From positions 10,869,580 to 10,933,579 of the forward strand of contig JASEVX010000017.1 of NCBI GenBank assembly GCA_031761405.1: a DNA stretch of 64,000 bases. The letters are read 5' to 3'. Position 1 is the stretch's first letter; every line of letters begins with the position of its first letter. The DNA is from Serripes groenlandicus. Taxonomy: Eukaryota; Mollusca; Bivalvia; Cardiida; Cardiidae. The position numbers were made by a program, and so were the translations under genes. This document shows positions 1-10,583 of this stretch, piece by piece. The notes under the pieces are model-generated. The model searched no databases. It worked only from the letters and a program-made list of their open reading frames with translations, and was not told the origin of the DNA.

Positions 1-32
1 TGTTGGTTTGCTTGTGGGAAGGCTCATATTAA
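1..32. mobile_element. Family C MITE, right-end fragment
   Basis: TGTTGGTTTGCTTGTGGGAA then GGCTCATA, a diverged copy of the C right terminus. The rest lies outside the window. Confidence 0.55.
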
Positions 33-484
33 ATTAAACTGGGGTTTCGTGAGTTGCGTTGGTTTCGTTGTCTATTAAACGCAGGAATTGTCTCAATATT
101 GCACCAGAACGGAACTGCGTTCAAAACACACTTTATATAAACGTTACCGTTAAACGTCAACATCCATTTCGTATGGACAAAACGAAATCAGTTTTCTCGA
201 ACAATAACTGAAACAACACTCGTTCGAGAAATCTGTTTCAGTTCCAGTGTCTATTGAACGCTCGCTCCGTTTTGCAACCTTTATAACTCACAAAACCCAC
301 TTAATGTTTTACAGATAGGCTGTTTTCAAGGTTGTCCGCTTTGACGATAACATTAATATATTAGAACAATTGGAATGTAAACTCTGACACAGAGTTGAGA
401 TCACTGGTAAATAGTCAATTTCTTTATTTTAAAGGTCGTCTTCAAGGGCGTCAAATGTCGGTTTTACCAGAAAAATGCTTAATG

Positions 485-552
485 ATTGGGATTTAACGCC
501 ATTGTGAACAATGTTTTAAGTCATATAACGGCGGCCAGTTCACCTACCGATA
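485..552 (-). mobile_element. SINE-1 3'-end fragment
   Basis: Reverse complement of the SINE-1 tail: GGGATTTAACGCC, then CATATAACGGCGGCCAGTTC. No tRNA head. Confidence 0.7.
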
Positions 553-899
553 TGTATAAAAGGACGCCTGTAAACTATACTTTCAGACATTACAACCAGT
601 TCGGAGCCTGTGTGTGCACATTATGAAAAGGTACACACGGTGATCGCCCTCGAATCAATGTACGATTTATGTATGACCTTTCATGTAGGATGTGTGGACA
701 GTGATACGACTGTAAGGTATTTGTGAGTTTCCCCAGGTCCACAGTGTGGTCTACAGAGCCCTAGATAAGGCGCTTATTTTGTTTTATGATAAGATTGTCT
801 GACGCTTAAATGTCATGGGTAGCCATACCAATAAATCTTCTCTCCGAGAAGATTCGTATGAGTACCAACGTTATTTATGATCTGGTTTGGTAAATAAAA

Positions 900-1106
900 A
901 ATATATTGTAGGTAAAATACCCCAGATAAGGCGAGCATTTTTTTCATGTTCTAAAATCCATATTTGACATTCAAACCCTATGTTGTGGGTACTCAAAAGA
1001 ATCGTCTCAGTGAGACGATTCTTTTGAGTACCCACAACATAGTGTTTTGTTGAGTCATAAGAGAAATATAGGTGGAAACAGACCAGTTTACTCCCACTTA
1101 TCGCTG
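900..1106. mobile_element. Family E hairpin MITE
   Basis: The core at 978-1042 is a perfect inverted repeat: 32-base arms starting CTATGTTGTGGGTACTC with one unpaired base. It is flanked by TGTTCTAAAATCC and GACCAGTTTACTCCC, as in other copies. A second partial arm lies at 848-868. Confidence 0.85.
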
Positions 1107-1475
1107 ATGTATGATTGCGCACTTTTGAAAAGTGTTCACATGAAGGTGGTTATGGACCTTGTAACATGACTATAATGATGTTATGTTTGGAGCATTACAT
1201 CATATTTCCACCACAATAATTATGACCGTGTTAAAACACATCGTTACACCGAACTATCTTCTCATTATCAATATTTTATAGGTCAGCTAAATATACTTAT
1301 TCGACCGATTTTTTTTTTTGTTATCAGTCACAGAGTTCATAAAAAAAAGTTCATAATAATTTTTACCCCGATTACAGAGAACGCGTATATTTCTGTGTAT
1401 TTATTATCTAGGTTGACATGCTTTTATTCTGCCCAATTTTGTACTAACCTTGGTGTGTACACATATTGTACTTAA
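1107..1475. other. Nothing recognised
   Basis: AT-rich; a poly-T run near 1311. No repeat family or coding signal seen. Confidence 0.6.
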
Positions 1476-1617
1476 CTCTTTTCAACTTGCAGACGCAAAA
1501 TGTCGCTTCTGCAGCAGAGTATTTTTGAAAAAACGTTGTGGCAAAATGAGAAAGTGTTTGTATAGAAGTATTCAAAGTCGTCTACTGCAGATTTGGTGCG
1601 TGTGGGCAAGGGTTAAA
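1476..1617. mobile_element. Family A MITE, degenerate
   Basis: Shows CTTGCAGACGC, a left TIR remnant, GTTGTGGCAAAATGAG, AAAGTCGTCTACTGCAG and GGGCAAGGGTTAA. Confidence 0.55.
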
Positions 1618-1635
1618 TGTGCCATTTATATTCCG

Positions 1636-1705
1636 TTTGGTTACGAAATAAGTGAGATATTAAGGGGAAAATATCAGTTTACTCCCTCCGTATCTAGTCC
1701 TCTGT
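1636..1705. mobile_element. Family E MITE, right-end fragment
   Basis: GAGATATTAAGGGGAAAATA then ACTCCCTCCGTATCTAGTCC: the terminal part without the hairpin. Confidence 0.55.
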
Positions 1706-1856
1706 TCTGGCATTGAAAACCTTTAATAGTTGATAAATAACAGTTTAGACAGTAATCTTACTTAAAATTTCATGTTGCGGATGTCTCTGCTATGATTGCA
1801 ATCAAGCAAAGCAGTTTTCTCTTGCGTTATTAAAAATAATATTATCAGACTATATA

Positions 1857-2120
1857 TGAGCCGTCCCGCGAGAAAACCAACATTATGGACTCTGCGTAAT
1901 GTATCGACCCACATCCGCCTTCGTCGTCCGCGCAGACTAATCTGGGCCGACAATATCCGTCTCTGTGGGATTATAATAATAGAGTAATGATTCCTGAAAC
2001 AGAAAATCCACAGGAGGCGAAAAGTGTCCGTCCGGGTTAGCCTGTGCGGCATGCTTAGGCTGACCCGGATCGATACTTTACGCAGAGTCCACAATGTTGG
2101 TTTTCTCGCGTAACGGCTCA
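1857..2120. mobile_element. Family C MITE, complete
   Basis: TGAGCCGTCCCGCGAG to CTCGCGTAACGGCTCA, 264 bp. The terminal inverted repeats continue through AACCAACATTATGGACTCTG and its partner. Two internal GC-rich palindromes (near 1915-1950 and 2025-2075). Confidence 0.9.
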
Positions 2121-2545
2121 ATGATGCGTTCTGCAATTGTATTGACTGGACAAAAACGTCAACCAAATCCTCATTTTTTTCTCTCTGCAAACGTCTTCAA
2201 TTATAATGTAACATACATTCATAAGCGGTCGCTTTTTCGTTATGTATTTTATTCCAAAACAAGCAGCATGGTCCGGATGTGTTAGTTGTCATTATTTGTT
2301 TAACAGTATATAACTGGTTGTCTTATCTCTAGTTTTCTTGCCCGAATTCTGAAGCATGTCAGGTAGAACGCTAGACTGTATGAGCGTGTCCTTGAACAAA
2401 AGTATAGTCATTATTGTTGGCTGAAATTCAACAAGGTGCAAATGAGCGGTACATGGCGAAATGGTTCTTGTTGTTCCGTCGTATTGAAGCTAGTAAAGCC
2501 ACACTCCCGTTTTTTTCCCCGTAAGAAGTTATGTCAATTATCAAC

Positions 2546-2777
2546 TTAACCCTTTCCCTCATATAAAAACGCTTTCTGACGCCTCTGCAACAGACGGCTT
2601 TTTGAAAACATAGTGACAAAAGAAGAAATTGCACAAAACGTGCAATTTCTCCTTTTGCCACAATGTTTTCCACTTTTTGTCATAGGTTATCCATTCAATT
2701 ATGGAGATTTTCTTTTTTTGGACAAAATATGTTTGAAGTCGTCTGCTGCAGAATTTTCGTATGAGGGAAAGGGTTAA
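2546..2777. mobile_element. Family A MITE, complete (232 bp)
   Basis: TTAACCCTTTCCCTCATA to TATGAGGGAAAGGGTTAA. The centre is GAAATTGCAC-AAAAC-GTGCAATTTC, itself within a longer imperfect stem from GTGACAAAAG to CTTTTGCCAC. Best reference copy. Confidence 0.92.
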
Positions 2778-2830
2778 ATATGAGCGATCAATGTCTTCAC
2801 TATTTCGCGTATGCACCATTAGATTGGCTT

Positions 2831-2965
2831 AAACCTTATCCCACATACAACAACTCTGACACAGACGAATTTGAAAGCACCCAGGCTAAATTTTAAAAGC
2901 ATTTATAGGATAAAGTTGCCACAATGTTTTCAAAATTCGTCTGTTGCCGATGTATGGAAATGAGT
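2831..2965. mobile_element. Family A MITE, degenerate
   Basis: AACCTTATCCCACATACAAC and GCCACAATGTTTTCAAAATT are recognisable; the centre is lost. Confidence 0.5.
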
Positions 2966-3321
2966 CTGCAAGTGATATGTTCGATTATGCTCCGAGGATG
3001 AGCTGATAAGCGGACCGGTTTAACACCGTTTTTGTGTCACCTGCGTAGCATGGTAGGCACTTAGGGATTACTTTTTTTTTTGTTCGGCGTCTGTCTGTCA
3101 CACTTTTTCGTCACGTTCCGTCTGTCCGTCACACCTTTTCCTCACGTTTTCAAATAACTTTTTTTCTAGGATTACATTGAAACGTTTATGAAATGTTTAT
3201 ATCAATGTGTGTGATTGGTTCACAAAACGGGGATAATCCAAATATATTTTATATCAGAGTTATTGCCCCTTTTCTGTAACAAAATTAAATTTCTGACAAG
3301 GCGCACTCCATTCTAGTTCAA

Positions 3322-3467
3322 CTTAACCTTTCCCACACACAACAACCCTGCAGCAGACGTCTTCGAAAACATAGTGACAACAACCTAAACAATCTGAATT
3401 AAAGATAGCTTAATTGTTAAATAAAGTTGAAAACCATGTGGCCAAAATAGAAATTGCTCAACTCTAT
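3322..3467. mobile_element. Family A variant B, left half
   Basis: TTAACCTTTCCCACACACAAC, then AAGATAGCTTAATTGTTAAA, then GAAATTGCTC. Truncated at the central hairpin. Confidence 0.65.
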
Positions 3468-3780
3468 ACACGTCAAGATTGAGGTAGGGACGTAAACAGG
3501 TTCAAACAGCAGGTAACAATCTGATAACTTTACTCTAACTGTGTTCTCGTGATATTGACTGAAGACCACTTGACATGTGACAAGGTGACGTCACAACATC
3601 GTCTTGGACACTGCACCCGCATGCTGATAAGCGACGTCGTGCCGAATATTAACATTTATTTCGAAACATGAGATTGACACATATTCATGCATACATTTAT
3701 TCATATAGAAATGACCCGATATCTGATAAACGAGACATTTGTTTCATTTATGTAAACGTTGATTACCCGTTGAAGTGATA

Positions 3781-4470
3781 TATCGAGGGCTTGGCGTGAA
3801 ACGAGAACATAGTTGTATCTAAAAATCTATCTTGAAAACCTTGGTTTTAGGGGCAAATTTTGAACCCTTTGTAAACAATGCAAATTTAGGTGCCATTACT
3901 CAGAACGAGCAATGTCACCTAAATGTCCATTGTTTACCAACACAAATGATTTAACCCTTTTCCTCATATAGACGCTTTCTGAAGCCTTTGCAGCAGACGG
4001 CTTTTTGAAAACATAGTGACAAAAGAAGAAATTGCACAAACCGTGCAATTTATCCTTTTGCCACAATGTTTTCCACTTTTTTGTCATAGGTTATCCACTC
4101 AATTATGGAGATTTTCTATGTTTTGACGAAATACGTTCAAAGTCATCTGCTGCAGAAGTGTCGTATGAGGGAAAGGGTAAAAGCAGACGGCGTTTTTAAA
4201 ACATAGTGACAAAAGAAGAAATTGCACAGAACGTGCAATTTCTCCTTTTGTCACAATGTTTTCCACTTTTAGTCATAGGTTATCCATCTGACAAAATACG
4301 TTCAAAGTCGTCTGCTGCAGAATCGTCGTATGAGGGAAAGGGTAAAAGCAGACGGCGTTTTGAAAACATAGTGACAAAAGCAATTTCTCCTTTTGTCACA
4401 ATGTTTTCCACTTTTTGTTAAAGGGTTAATACTTATAAAGACTTCATGGCAAGGTGATTAATCTTGGTAA
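3781..4470. mobile_element. Family F foldback MITE, split by a family A insertion
   Basis: Left part 3781-3954 opens TATCGAGGGCTTGGCGTGAA and contains the centre GGTGCCATTACTC-AGAAC-GAGCAATGTCACC. The right part resumes at 4426 with TTAATACTTATAAAGACTTC. The intact copy at 47709 shows the two parts were contiguous. Confidence 0.82.
3951..4429. mobile_element. Family A MITE, internally triplicated, nested in family F
   Basis: TTAA at both ends (3951, 4426). After one full-length body, the block from GCAGACGGCG to GAGGGAAAGGGTAAAA is repeated (about 4184-4347) and repeated again in shortened form (about 4348-4425). Confidence 0.85.
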
Positions 4471-4479
4471 CGTTACGTT

Positions 4480-4545
4480 ACGATCTGTCTCACTCGAATC
4501 TGTATTGTTTGCAAAAACCTTAATATTGCCATTGGCGCTGACTTA
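4480..4545. mobile_element. Family D MITE, right-half fragment
   Basis: CTGTATTGTTTGCAAAAACC then ATTGCCATTGGCGCTGAC, matching the right end at 23568-23775. Confidence 0.6.
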
Positions 4546-4724
4546 AAACTCACATTCTTCTTAAGCAAACATTTGGAAGAAAACAAATGAATATTTCTGA
4601 AGCGTTACAGAAGACAAACAACTAGCATACACAGAGGTTGGTGTATTATGGTACTTAGTTTGACGATGATTGAATGTGTGAGACCGACGACATGACCGGT
4701 TACGGCACACCTTCTACTGTCTCG

Positions 4725-5125
4725 AATTGGAATATTATTCTAAACTCTATACATTAAATCACCAACATCGAATTTGGATATTATTCTAAACTCTATACAC
4801 TGAATCACCAACATCGAATTTGGATATTATTCTAAACTCTATACATTGAATCACTTACATCGAATTTGGATATTATTCTAAACTCTATACATTGAATTAC
4901 CAACATCGAATTTGGATATTATTCTAAACTCTATACATTGAATCACTTACATCGAATTTGGATATTATTCTTAACTCTATACATTGAATTACCAACATCG
5001 AATTTGGATATTATTCTAAACTCTATACATTGAATTACCAACATCGAATTTGGATATTATTCGAAACTCTATACATTGAATCACCAACATCGAATTTGGA
5101 TATTATTCTAAACTCTATACACTGC
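4725..5125. repeat. 46-bp minisatellite, 9 copies
   Basis: TAAACTCTATACATTGAATC recurs every 46 bases (4741, 4787 ... 5109), with ACCAACATCGAATTTGGATA in between. Variation is mainly CACCAAC versus CACTTAC versus TACCAAC, alternating irregularly. Confidence 0.93.
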
Positions 5126-5597
5126 TGACCAACATCATTCGTATCGTATTGGCCTCATTGTTTGACAGGATCGGATAAAATGCCTGATACAATCGTGTAG
5201 CTAAGACATTCTTTTCAACAGGAAGTTTGTTTTAATTGAATTTTGAATGAATGCCGAAATACATGGTTAGTTATAGACGTTTTTCACAATTACCCCCGTA
5301 AAACAACTTGTCTTTGGAAAAAAAAAATCAAACCGTGTCCATTAATCAGAACAAATATTTCAATCAATACAACGATGTGTTAATTAGTCGTTCTAAAGTC
5401 GATAATTGTCTGAAAGCCAGTCCATATTTAGACAAGATTGACATCGTATTACTGTTATGGTCAGTGATGGTCAGTGACTGGTCAAACAAATAATCAATAG
5501 GTACATATAAACATGTACCATCCCCATTTGGACTCAATATTTGTCTAGGTTGAGGACTATTATTTATCTACAATTGAAGGTCAAGTGCACTTAGATC

Positions 5598-5860
5598 TGA
5601 GCACTCCCGCGAGAAAACCAACATTATGGCCTCTACGTAATGTATCGACCCAGATCAGCCTGCGCAGTCCGCGCAGACTGATCGGGGCCGACACATTCCG
5701 TCTCATCGGGACAAAGGTATAGCGTAATGATTCCTGAAACGGAAAATCCACAGGAGGCGAAAAGTGTCTGTCCGGATTAGCCTGCGCGGCGTGCTAAGGC
5801 TGATCCGGATCGATACTTTACGCAGAGTCCACAATGTTGGTTTTCTCGTGGGACGGCTCA
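5598..5860. mobile_element. Family C MITE, complete
   Basis: TGAGCACTCCCGCGAG to TCTCGTGGGACGGCTCA. The left end has one substitution (GCAC for GCCG). The central CAGATCAGCCTGCGCAG palindrome is intact. Confidence 0.88.
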
Positions 5861-5976
5861 TATATATCTGAAGGCTTAGAAAGGCCATGACCCTTCCTGT
5901 CACGGTTTAGTCCGTTTTTACAAGCATCATCCGTCGTAGTCGGACGATTTTTTTTATATCAAATAACTTGCTTTTA

Positions 5977-6205
5977 ACACTTTTCAATAACATACAATAC
6001 ATCTACAGCAGACGACTTTCAAAACATATAGGACAATATATGGAAACTCTCTATACATGGAAGAAACATCTAGTTGGAAAACATTGCATGAAAAAGGAAC
6101 ATGTACTTTATTTAGATATTTATCATTTTGCAGGTCAATGTTTTAAATGGCATTCTGTTGCAGATTCGTTAACATGTGTTCTTACTGTGGAAAGGGCTAT
6201 TCATT
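5977..6205. mobile_element. Family A MITE, degenerate
   Basis: ATACATCTACAGCAGACGAC, GTTGGAAAACATTGCATG and TGTGGAAAGGGCTA remain of an A copy. The open frame across it is not a gene. Confidence 0.45.
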
Positions 6206-6560
6206 AGAATGACAGGTATTGTTGGTCTCCTGAATATAAAATTTAATGTTTGTAAAAATCGTGTCCGTTTTTGCAATATTTTCTGTCATTTTAACAAGCT
6301 TTGGTATCATGAAAAACAACCGGTTTGGTCTTTTTGCGCCGCTTAGAAATAAATGTTTCTCCATAGAAGACAACAAAGACAGTCAGTTTTATGAGATTTA
6401 TAAGAGTACAGCAACTCTTTACTGACCACTACTTACTGGAATGTTAAACAAGAATGAACTATTGGCATGGCTGACCACCACGATTGCAAGTATTTTCTCC
6501 TTCTCTTGCTTTACACAAGTTTTAAACAATATTGCATATCATGCTGTACATGCACAAAAC

Positions 6561-6789
6561 TAGTGTCGCGGATTTGTAACCGGGCGTCCCGGGTTCGATC
6601 CCCCAGTCTCGGTGCTGTGGTCACGATGGAGTGCCCCTTGGGCAAAGACATATTTCCTAGCCTAGTACTGGTTTGCTTACCAAGTGATCATGAATAAGTG
6701 AACTGTCGCCGTGATATAACAGAAATAATGTTGAAAACGGCGTTAAGCCCCAACAAAACAAACAAACAAACAAACAAAAAAACAAACAG
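6561..6789 (+). mobile_element. SINE-2 copy with (CAAA)n tail
   Basis: A polymerase III B box lies in CCCGGGTTCGATCCCCC; the A box is truncated. The body has TAGCCTAGTACTGGTTTG, ATCATGAATAAGTGAACTG and TCGCCGTGATATAAC, ending GGCGTTAAGCCCCAAC plus CAAA repeats. The tail differs from the 47432 copy, so the body is combined with more than one 3' end. Confidence 0.85.
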
Positions 6790-6903
6790 CGACCAATGAA
6801 GACCACGATCAGCCTGCACGTTTCATGAAGTTTTATCTTGGTCTACATTCTTCACATTTATTCATTCATATCAAAACCTTTACCATAAATACGCAAAACA
6901 ACT

Positions 6904-7133
6904 TTAACCCTTTCCCTCATATAGACGATTTTTGACGCCTCTGCAGCAGACGGCTTTTTGAAAACATAGTGACAAAAGAAGAAATTGCACAAAACGTGCA
7001 ATTTCTCCTTTTGCCACAATGTTTTCCACTTTTTGTCATAGGTAATCCATTCAATTATTGAGATTTTCTATTTTTTGACGAAATACGTTCAAAGTCGTCT
7101 GCTGCAGAATTGTCGTATGAGGGAAAGGGTTAA
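6904..7133. mobile_element. Family A MITE, complete (230 bp)
   Basis: Ends TTAACCCTTTCCCTCATA and TATGAGGGAAAGGGTTAA, centre GAAATTGCAC-AAAAC-GTGCAATTTC. Nearly identical to the 2546 copy. Confidence 0.92.
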
Positions 7134-7436
7134 CACATCAAATGTGCTGATAGGCGTGGCGGGTATCCGGGTGGGTAAGGCGGGGGAAGAGTTATGAATC
7201 AACAATCATGGTATTGTACAAGCCTGTGTTCTAAGTACAGTCCAACTCTGATGACACTGTAGGATGAATGAATGAATGAGACAGCAAGGGTTAAACTAAC
7301 ATTTCCGTAGGAAAAACCAGCTACGCCTGTTCCGCTATTAACAGTGTCACTTTGAACAAAACACGTGTCACGCAAATGTAACAATGTATATATGAGTCGA
7401 TCCACGGAAGAAGGGGCCTCTTCCCTTTATTCATTT

Positions 7437-7604
7437 GTCAAAAAATAGGAAATCTCTATAACTGAATGATTACTAAAAGTTGAAAATATTGTGGCAAAAG
7501 GAGAAATTGCTCGTTTTGAGCAATGTCTTCTTTTGTCACTATGTTTTCAAAAAGCCGTCTGCGGCAGAGGCGTCAGAAAGCGTATATATGAGGGAAAGGG
7601 TTAA
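7437..7604. mobile_element. Family A MITE, reverse orientation, left end lost
   Basis: Runs from TGTCAAAAAATAGGAAATCT to ATGAGGGAAAGGGTTAA. The core reads GAAATTGCTC-GTTTT-GAGCAATGTC. Confidence 0.82.
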
Positions 7605-7755
7605 CCCTTTCCGACTTACAACAAATCTGCAGCAGATGACTTTGAAAACATACCCGAAATATTTTGGAAACTCCATTTAATTGAAGGTACAATAATTAAA
7701 CAGAGCCGTCTGCTGCAGAGGCGTCAGAAAGCGTCTATATGTAGGCAAAGGTTAA
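7601..7755. mobile_element. Family A MITE, internally deleted
   Basis: Opens at the same TTAA that closes the previous copy: TTAACCCTTTCCGACTTAC. Ends TAGGCAAAGGTTAA. It lacks the central hairpin. Confidence 0.75.
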
Positions 7756-7877
7756 ATCGAAAAAGAGCAGAAGAGAATCGATAACCTTTTTCGTTTTGAG
7801 TCTGAAGGAAGACATTGTTACACGTAGGATATAGACATTTTTTTTTGTGAATTCCTTATTTGACCATATAACACTAT

Positions 7878-7945
7878 GTACTCTAAAGTATCGTCTCGCT
7901 GAAACGATTCTTTTGAGTACCCACAACAAAGGATTTGGTCGGCTG
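7878..7945. mobile_element. Family E MITE, hairpin fragment
   Basis: GTATCGTCTCGCTGAAACG then ATTCTTTTGAGTACCCACAA: about half of the E hairpin. Confidence 0.65.
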
Positions 7946-8097
7946 TTGGCCCCCTTCCTCATCTGAACCTGTGAGACTAACCAGGTACGTCCCTGGCCTA
8001 ACTTAGTATGCTAACCTAACAGTTTTTAGTGCAAATACCAAACGGAACCAGTGTCGAATTCAACAATCAAATAATATGTCTAGAACTTAATTTGTAT

Positions 8098-8181
8098 ATT
8101 AGGAGATGTTCCTTATTTTATTTTTCTCCAGATGTTTTCAATGTGTTCTGCTGAAGATGTGTTGTATGTGGGAAATGGGTT
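8098..8181. mobile_element. Family A MITE, right-end fragment
   Basis: CCAGATGTTTTCAATGTGTT then TTGTATGTGGGAAATGGGTT. Confidence 0.5.
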
Positions 8182-8353
8182 AAGTTTATCTGAACACAAT
8201 CTAGCCTTGTAGGAAGTTTAAGTAGTCACATATGGTGTAAGAACCATTCCATCGGACGCGGTTCCAAATAGTGTACGTGCCACGCCATAGTTATTACATA
8301 TAAGTTACATTTAGCAATGTTCGGTTGTAGGCGGTCGGTCAGAATGTTATCGA

Positions 8354-8590
8354 CTGTCACTCCAGGGGTTGTGAGTTCGAATCCCGGCTCGGCCAACTTT
8401 CTTTCCGACGTTTGACAAAAGTCAATGCGACATGCGTCATTCGTCTTCCACCAATGGGCTAAGTCTATGTGGAAAAGCAGCCAGTTGTGTGGAGTACTGG
8501 TGTGAGAAAACCAGGAAATACGTGTGTAGGTGAACTGGCCGCCGTAATATAACTGAGAAATCGTTAAAAGTGGCGTTAATCCCCAATCAA
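8354..8590 (+). mobile_element. SINE-1, 5'-truncated insertion with perfect 15-bp duplication
   Basis: TCAGAATGTTATCGA occurs at 8339-8353 and 8591-8605. Between lies a SINE-1 copy starting inside the tRNA head, with the B box GAGTTCGAATCCCGG, a body with CAATGCGACATGCGTCATTC, and an (ATCA) tail. Confidence 0.92.
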
Positions 8591-8628
8591 TCAGAATGTT
8601 ATCGAAGTAAGTCCCCTTTAGGAGAACG

Positions 8629-8865
8629 CTCCGGTGGTGTAGTAGTGGGAGAGCGTCCTCCTCGGGTGCGTGATTTTATAATGGTAGAAGAGACTTTCTC
8701 CTACATTGTCGCTGTTTTATAAGTGTGGGGTTACCATTACACCTGACTCGCTGGTTTCAGGATACATGGACCAGTAGTTCTTGTACTCTACCGAGAAAAC
8801 TCCGTGATATAACTGACACGTTGCTGAAAGCAGTGTAAAACACGCCTCAAACAAACAACTCCCTT
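8629..8865 (+). mobile_element. SINE-3 copy
   Basis: The head GCTCCGGTGGTGTAGTAGTG resembles a tRNA A-box region. The body has ACACCTGACTCGCTGGTTTC and GGACCAGTAGTTCTTG, ending GTGTAAAACACGCCTCAAAC. The B box is not clear in this copy. Confidence 0.7.
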
Positions 8866-8870
8866 GAAGA

Positions 8871-9085
8871 TGAAAGTTGTGATGCCCATATCTCTCTGTC
8901 AGATAAAATGGACCTGTAGTACTGGTATAAATATTTCCGTATTAGAGATATAGATCTTGGCTCGCCGTTTAACGCCGCTTTCAACACTGTTTTAGTTATA
9001 TCTCGGCATTTCCTGTGTAAATTACCAGTACTACCGGTCCAGTTATCCTGACAGAGACATGGGCGTCACATCTTTCATATTAAAG
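8871..9085. repeat. Inverted pair of SINE-3 pieces
   Basis: The left arm starts TGAAAGTTGTGATGCCCATA and the right arm ends GGGCGTCACATCTTTCA. About 55 bases per arm pair, with several mismatches. A minus-strand SINE-3 3' end (TTTAACGCCGCTTTCAAC) sits between them. Confidence 0.7.
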
Positions 9086-9601
9086 GGATTCGCTCCAAAA
9101 CAAACACATGCGCAATCGAATTTCCCTGAAATGAACAGTCCGATACTCAGTGTATTTGTATGAACAGTTTTGCTCGTAATTAAAACGTTGCCGGGTTCAT
9201 CCAGGACTAAATGAACATTTTAATACCGTTTTTACACTGTTTCTCGTGATATAAAACAGACATAAATACGCTACGTTAAGATCTGCCCCTCTGATATGGA
9301 GAGTTTTATACTGACATTGAACTGGGAAGAGGTCATACTTAAAAATGCTCAACCTGTCGATTTCATTTTTTCACAAATGAGCCTCGCAAACAGTGAAGAC
9401 TCAGATGAGAATGTACACACGTAGATTCTTCACCTTACCTTTTGAAGACAGTCCAATGTACTGACTGGAGAACAACTAGAATCGTATGGCTTTGGGGGGT
9501 TTCACTACATGCAGAATCCTTCTTTATGTTATTCTGATACGGAGGTGCTTTAAGACCACTATTTGCCAGGCGCGACTCGCATTATACTCTCAGCTGCCGT
9601 A
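9086..9601. other. Nothing recognised
   Basis: Searched for the missing P450 N-terminal exon (PGP hinge); none found. Confidence 0.55.
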
Positions 9602-9858
9602 GGAGCCGTGCCACGAGAAAATCAACGATATGAACCCTGCGTAATATATCGACCCAGATCAGCCTGCGCAGTCCGCGCAGGCTAATCCGGGCCGACACAT
9701 TCCGTCTCAGGGGGAAAGAGGTTTAGAGTAATACTTCCTGAAACAGAAAATTCACAGGAGGTGAAAAGTGTCTGTCCGGGTTAGCTTGTGCGGCATGCTT
9801 ATGCTGATCCGGGTCGATACTCTACACAACAATGTTGGTTTTCTCGCGGAACGGCTCG
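9602..9858. mobile_element. Family C MITE, complete
   Basis: GGAGCCGTGCCACGAG to CTCGCGGAACGGCTCG. The central CAGCCTGCGCAGTCCGCGCAG palindrome is intact. Confidence 0.88.
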
Positions 9859-10187
9859 TATGTCCAAAATGAACCGCTCCGTGGTAAAAGGTACAAACTG
9901 GGATATCTGAACAGTTCAGGTTCACATCATTTCTAACAAAATGTTGTTACTATTTTGAGAACAGTGCAAAACTGTACAAAGCTATTCACAAAAGTCAACT
10001 TGTACAGTTTGTCCATGGATGGACGGGCACGTATGTATGTAGGAATCGCCTATTTTGACAGTTGTGTACATTGAAGATCCAGATAACCCTGTGTATATAC
10101 ACAGTTCGTCAGCGTCCTTACTAAATGATGTTTACTTTCACCCATTACAGGTGTAGTGTTGTTTAATGGTTTGCGAATATATTTTAA
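9859..10187. other. Nothing recognised
   Basis: AT-rich flank before the E MITE; no P450 exon seen. Confidence 0.55.
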
Positions 10188-10341
10188 CAGAGGACTAGAT
10201 ACGGAGGAGTGAACTGGTCAATATCTCTCTTATGACTCCACTAAACTCTATGGTGTAGGTACTCAAAAGAATCGTCTCACTGAGACGATTCTTTTGAGTA
10301 CCTACAACATAGGGCTTGAGGGTCAAATAAGGAGTCCTCTG
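10188..10341 (-). mobile_element. Family E MITE upstream of P450 exon a
   Basis: Ends CAGAGGACTAGATAC and GGAGTCCTCTG form the terminal repeat. The hairpin at 10248-10312 has 32-base arms with one mismatch. It ends 51 bases before exon a, so the presumed branch-point and polypyrimidine region lies just downstream. Confidence 0.88.
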
Positions 10342-10392
10342 ATCGATGTACAAATAGGTTTTAACTTACGTTCCGTATTTGTCTATTTTCAG

Positions 10393-10583
10393 AGGAGATA
10401 CCATGCCAAATACGGGCGTATATTTAAAGAGCAAATGGGACCTGTGTGTAACGTTTCGATAGCCGATCCGGAACTTGTGGAGGAGTTATTTCGGTCAGAG
10501 GGTAAATATCCCAACAGACCGCCCTACGAAGCCTGGCTCGTCTATAAAAACATGCGGAAACGAAGTAAAGGCATCGTGTCAGC
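10393..10583 (+). CDS. P450 exon a (first one visible)
   Basis: The acceptor TATTTTCAG precedes RRYHAKYGRIFKEQMGP and the exon ends at GTAAGT, phase 2. It encodes the start of the fold (A helix to B region), with the clan-typical EGKYPNRPPYEAW. It opens in phase 0 with no start Met, so at least one upstream exon is needed. It sits between two family-E hairpin MITEs, 51 bp and 49 bp away. Confidence 0.92.

Noticed and set aside
733..760. Possible PGP hinge of the missing P450 N-terminus (frame reading SPGPQCGL)
   Set aside because: The frame is closed on both sides within about 15 codons, lacks a matching donor in phase 0, and the context does not resemble P450 N-termini.
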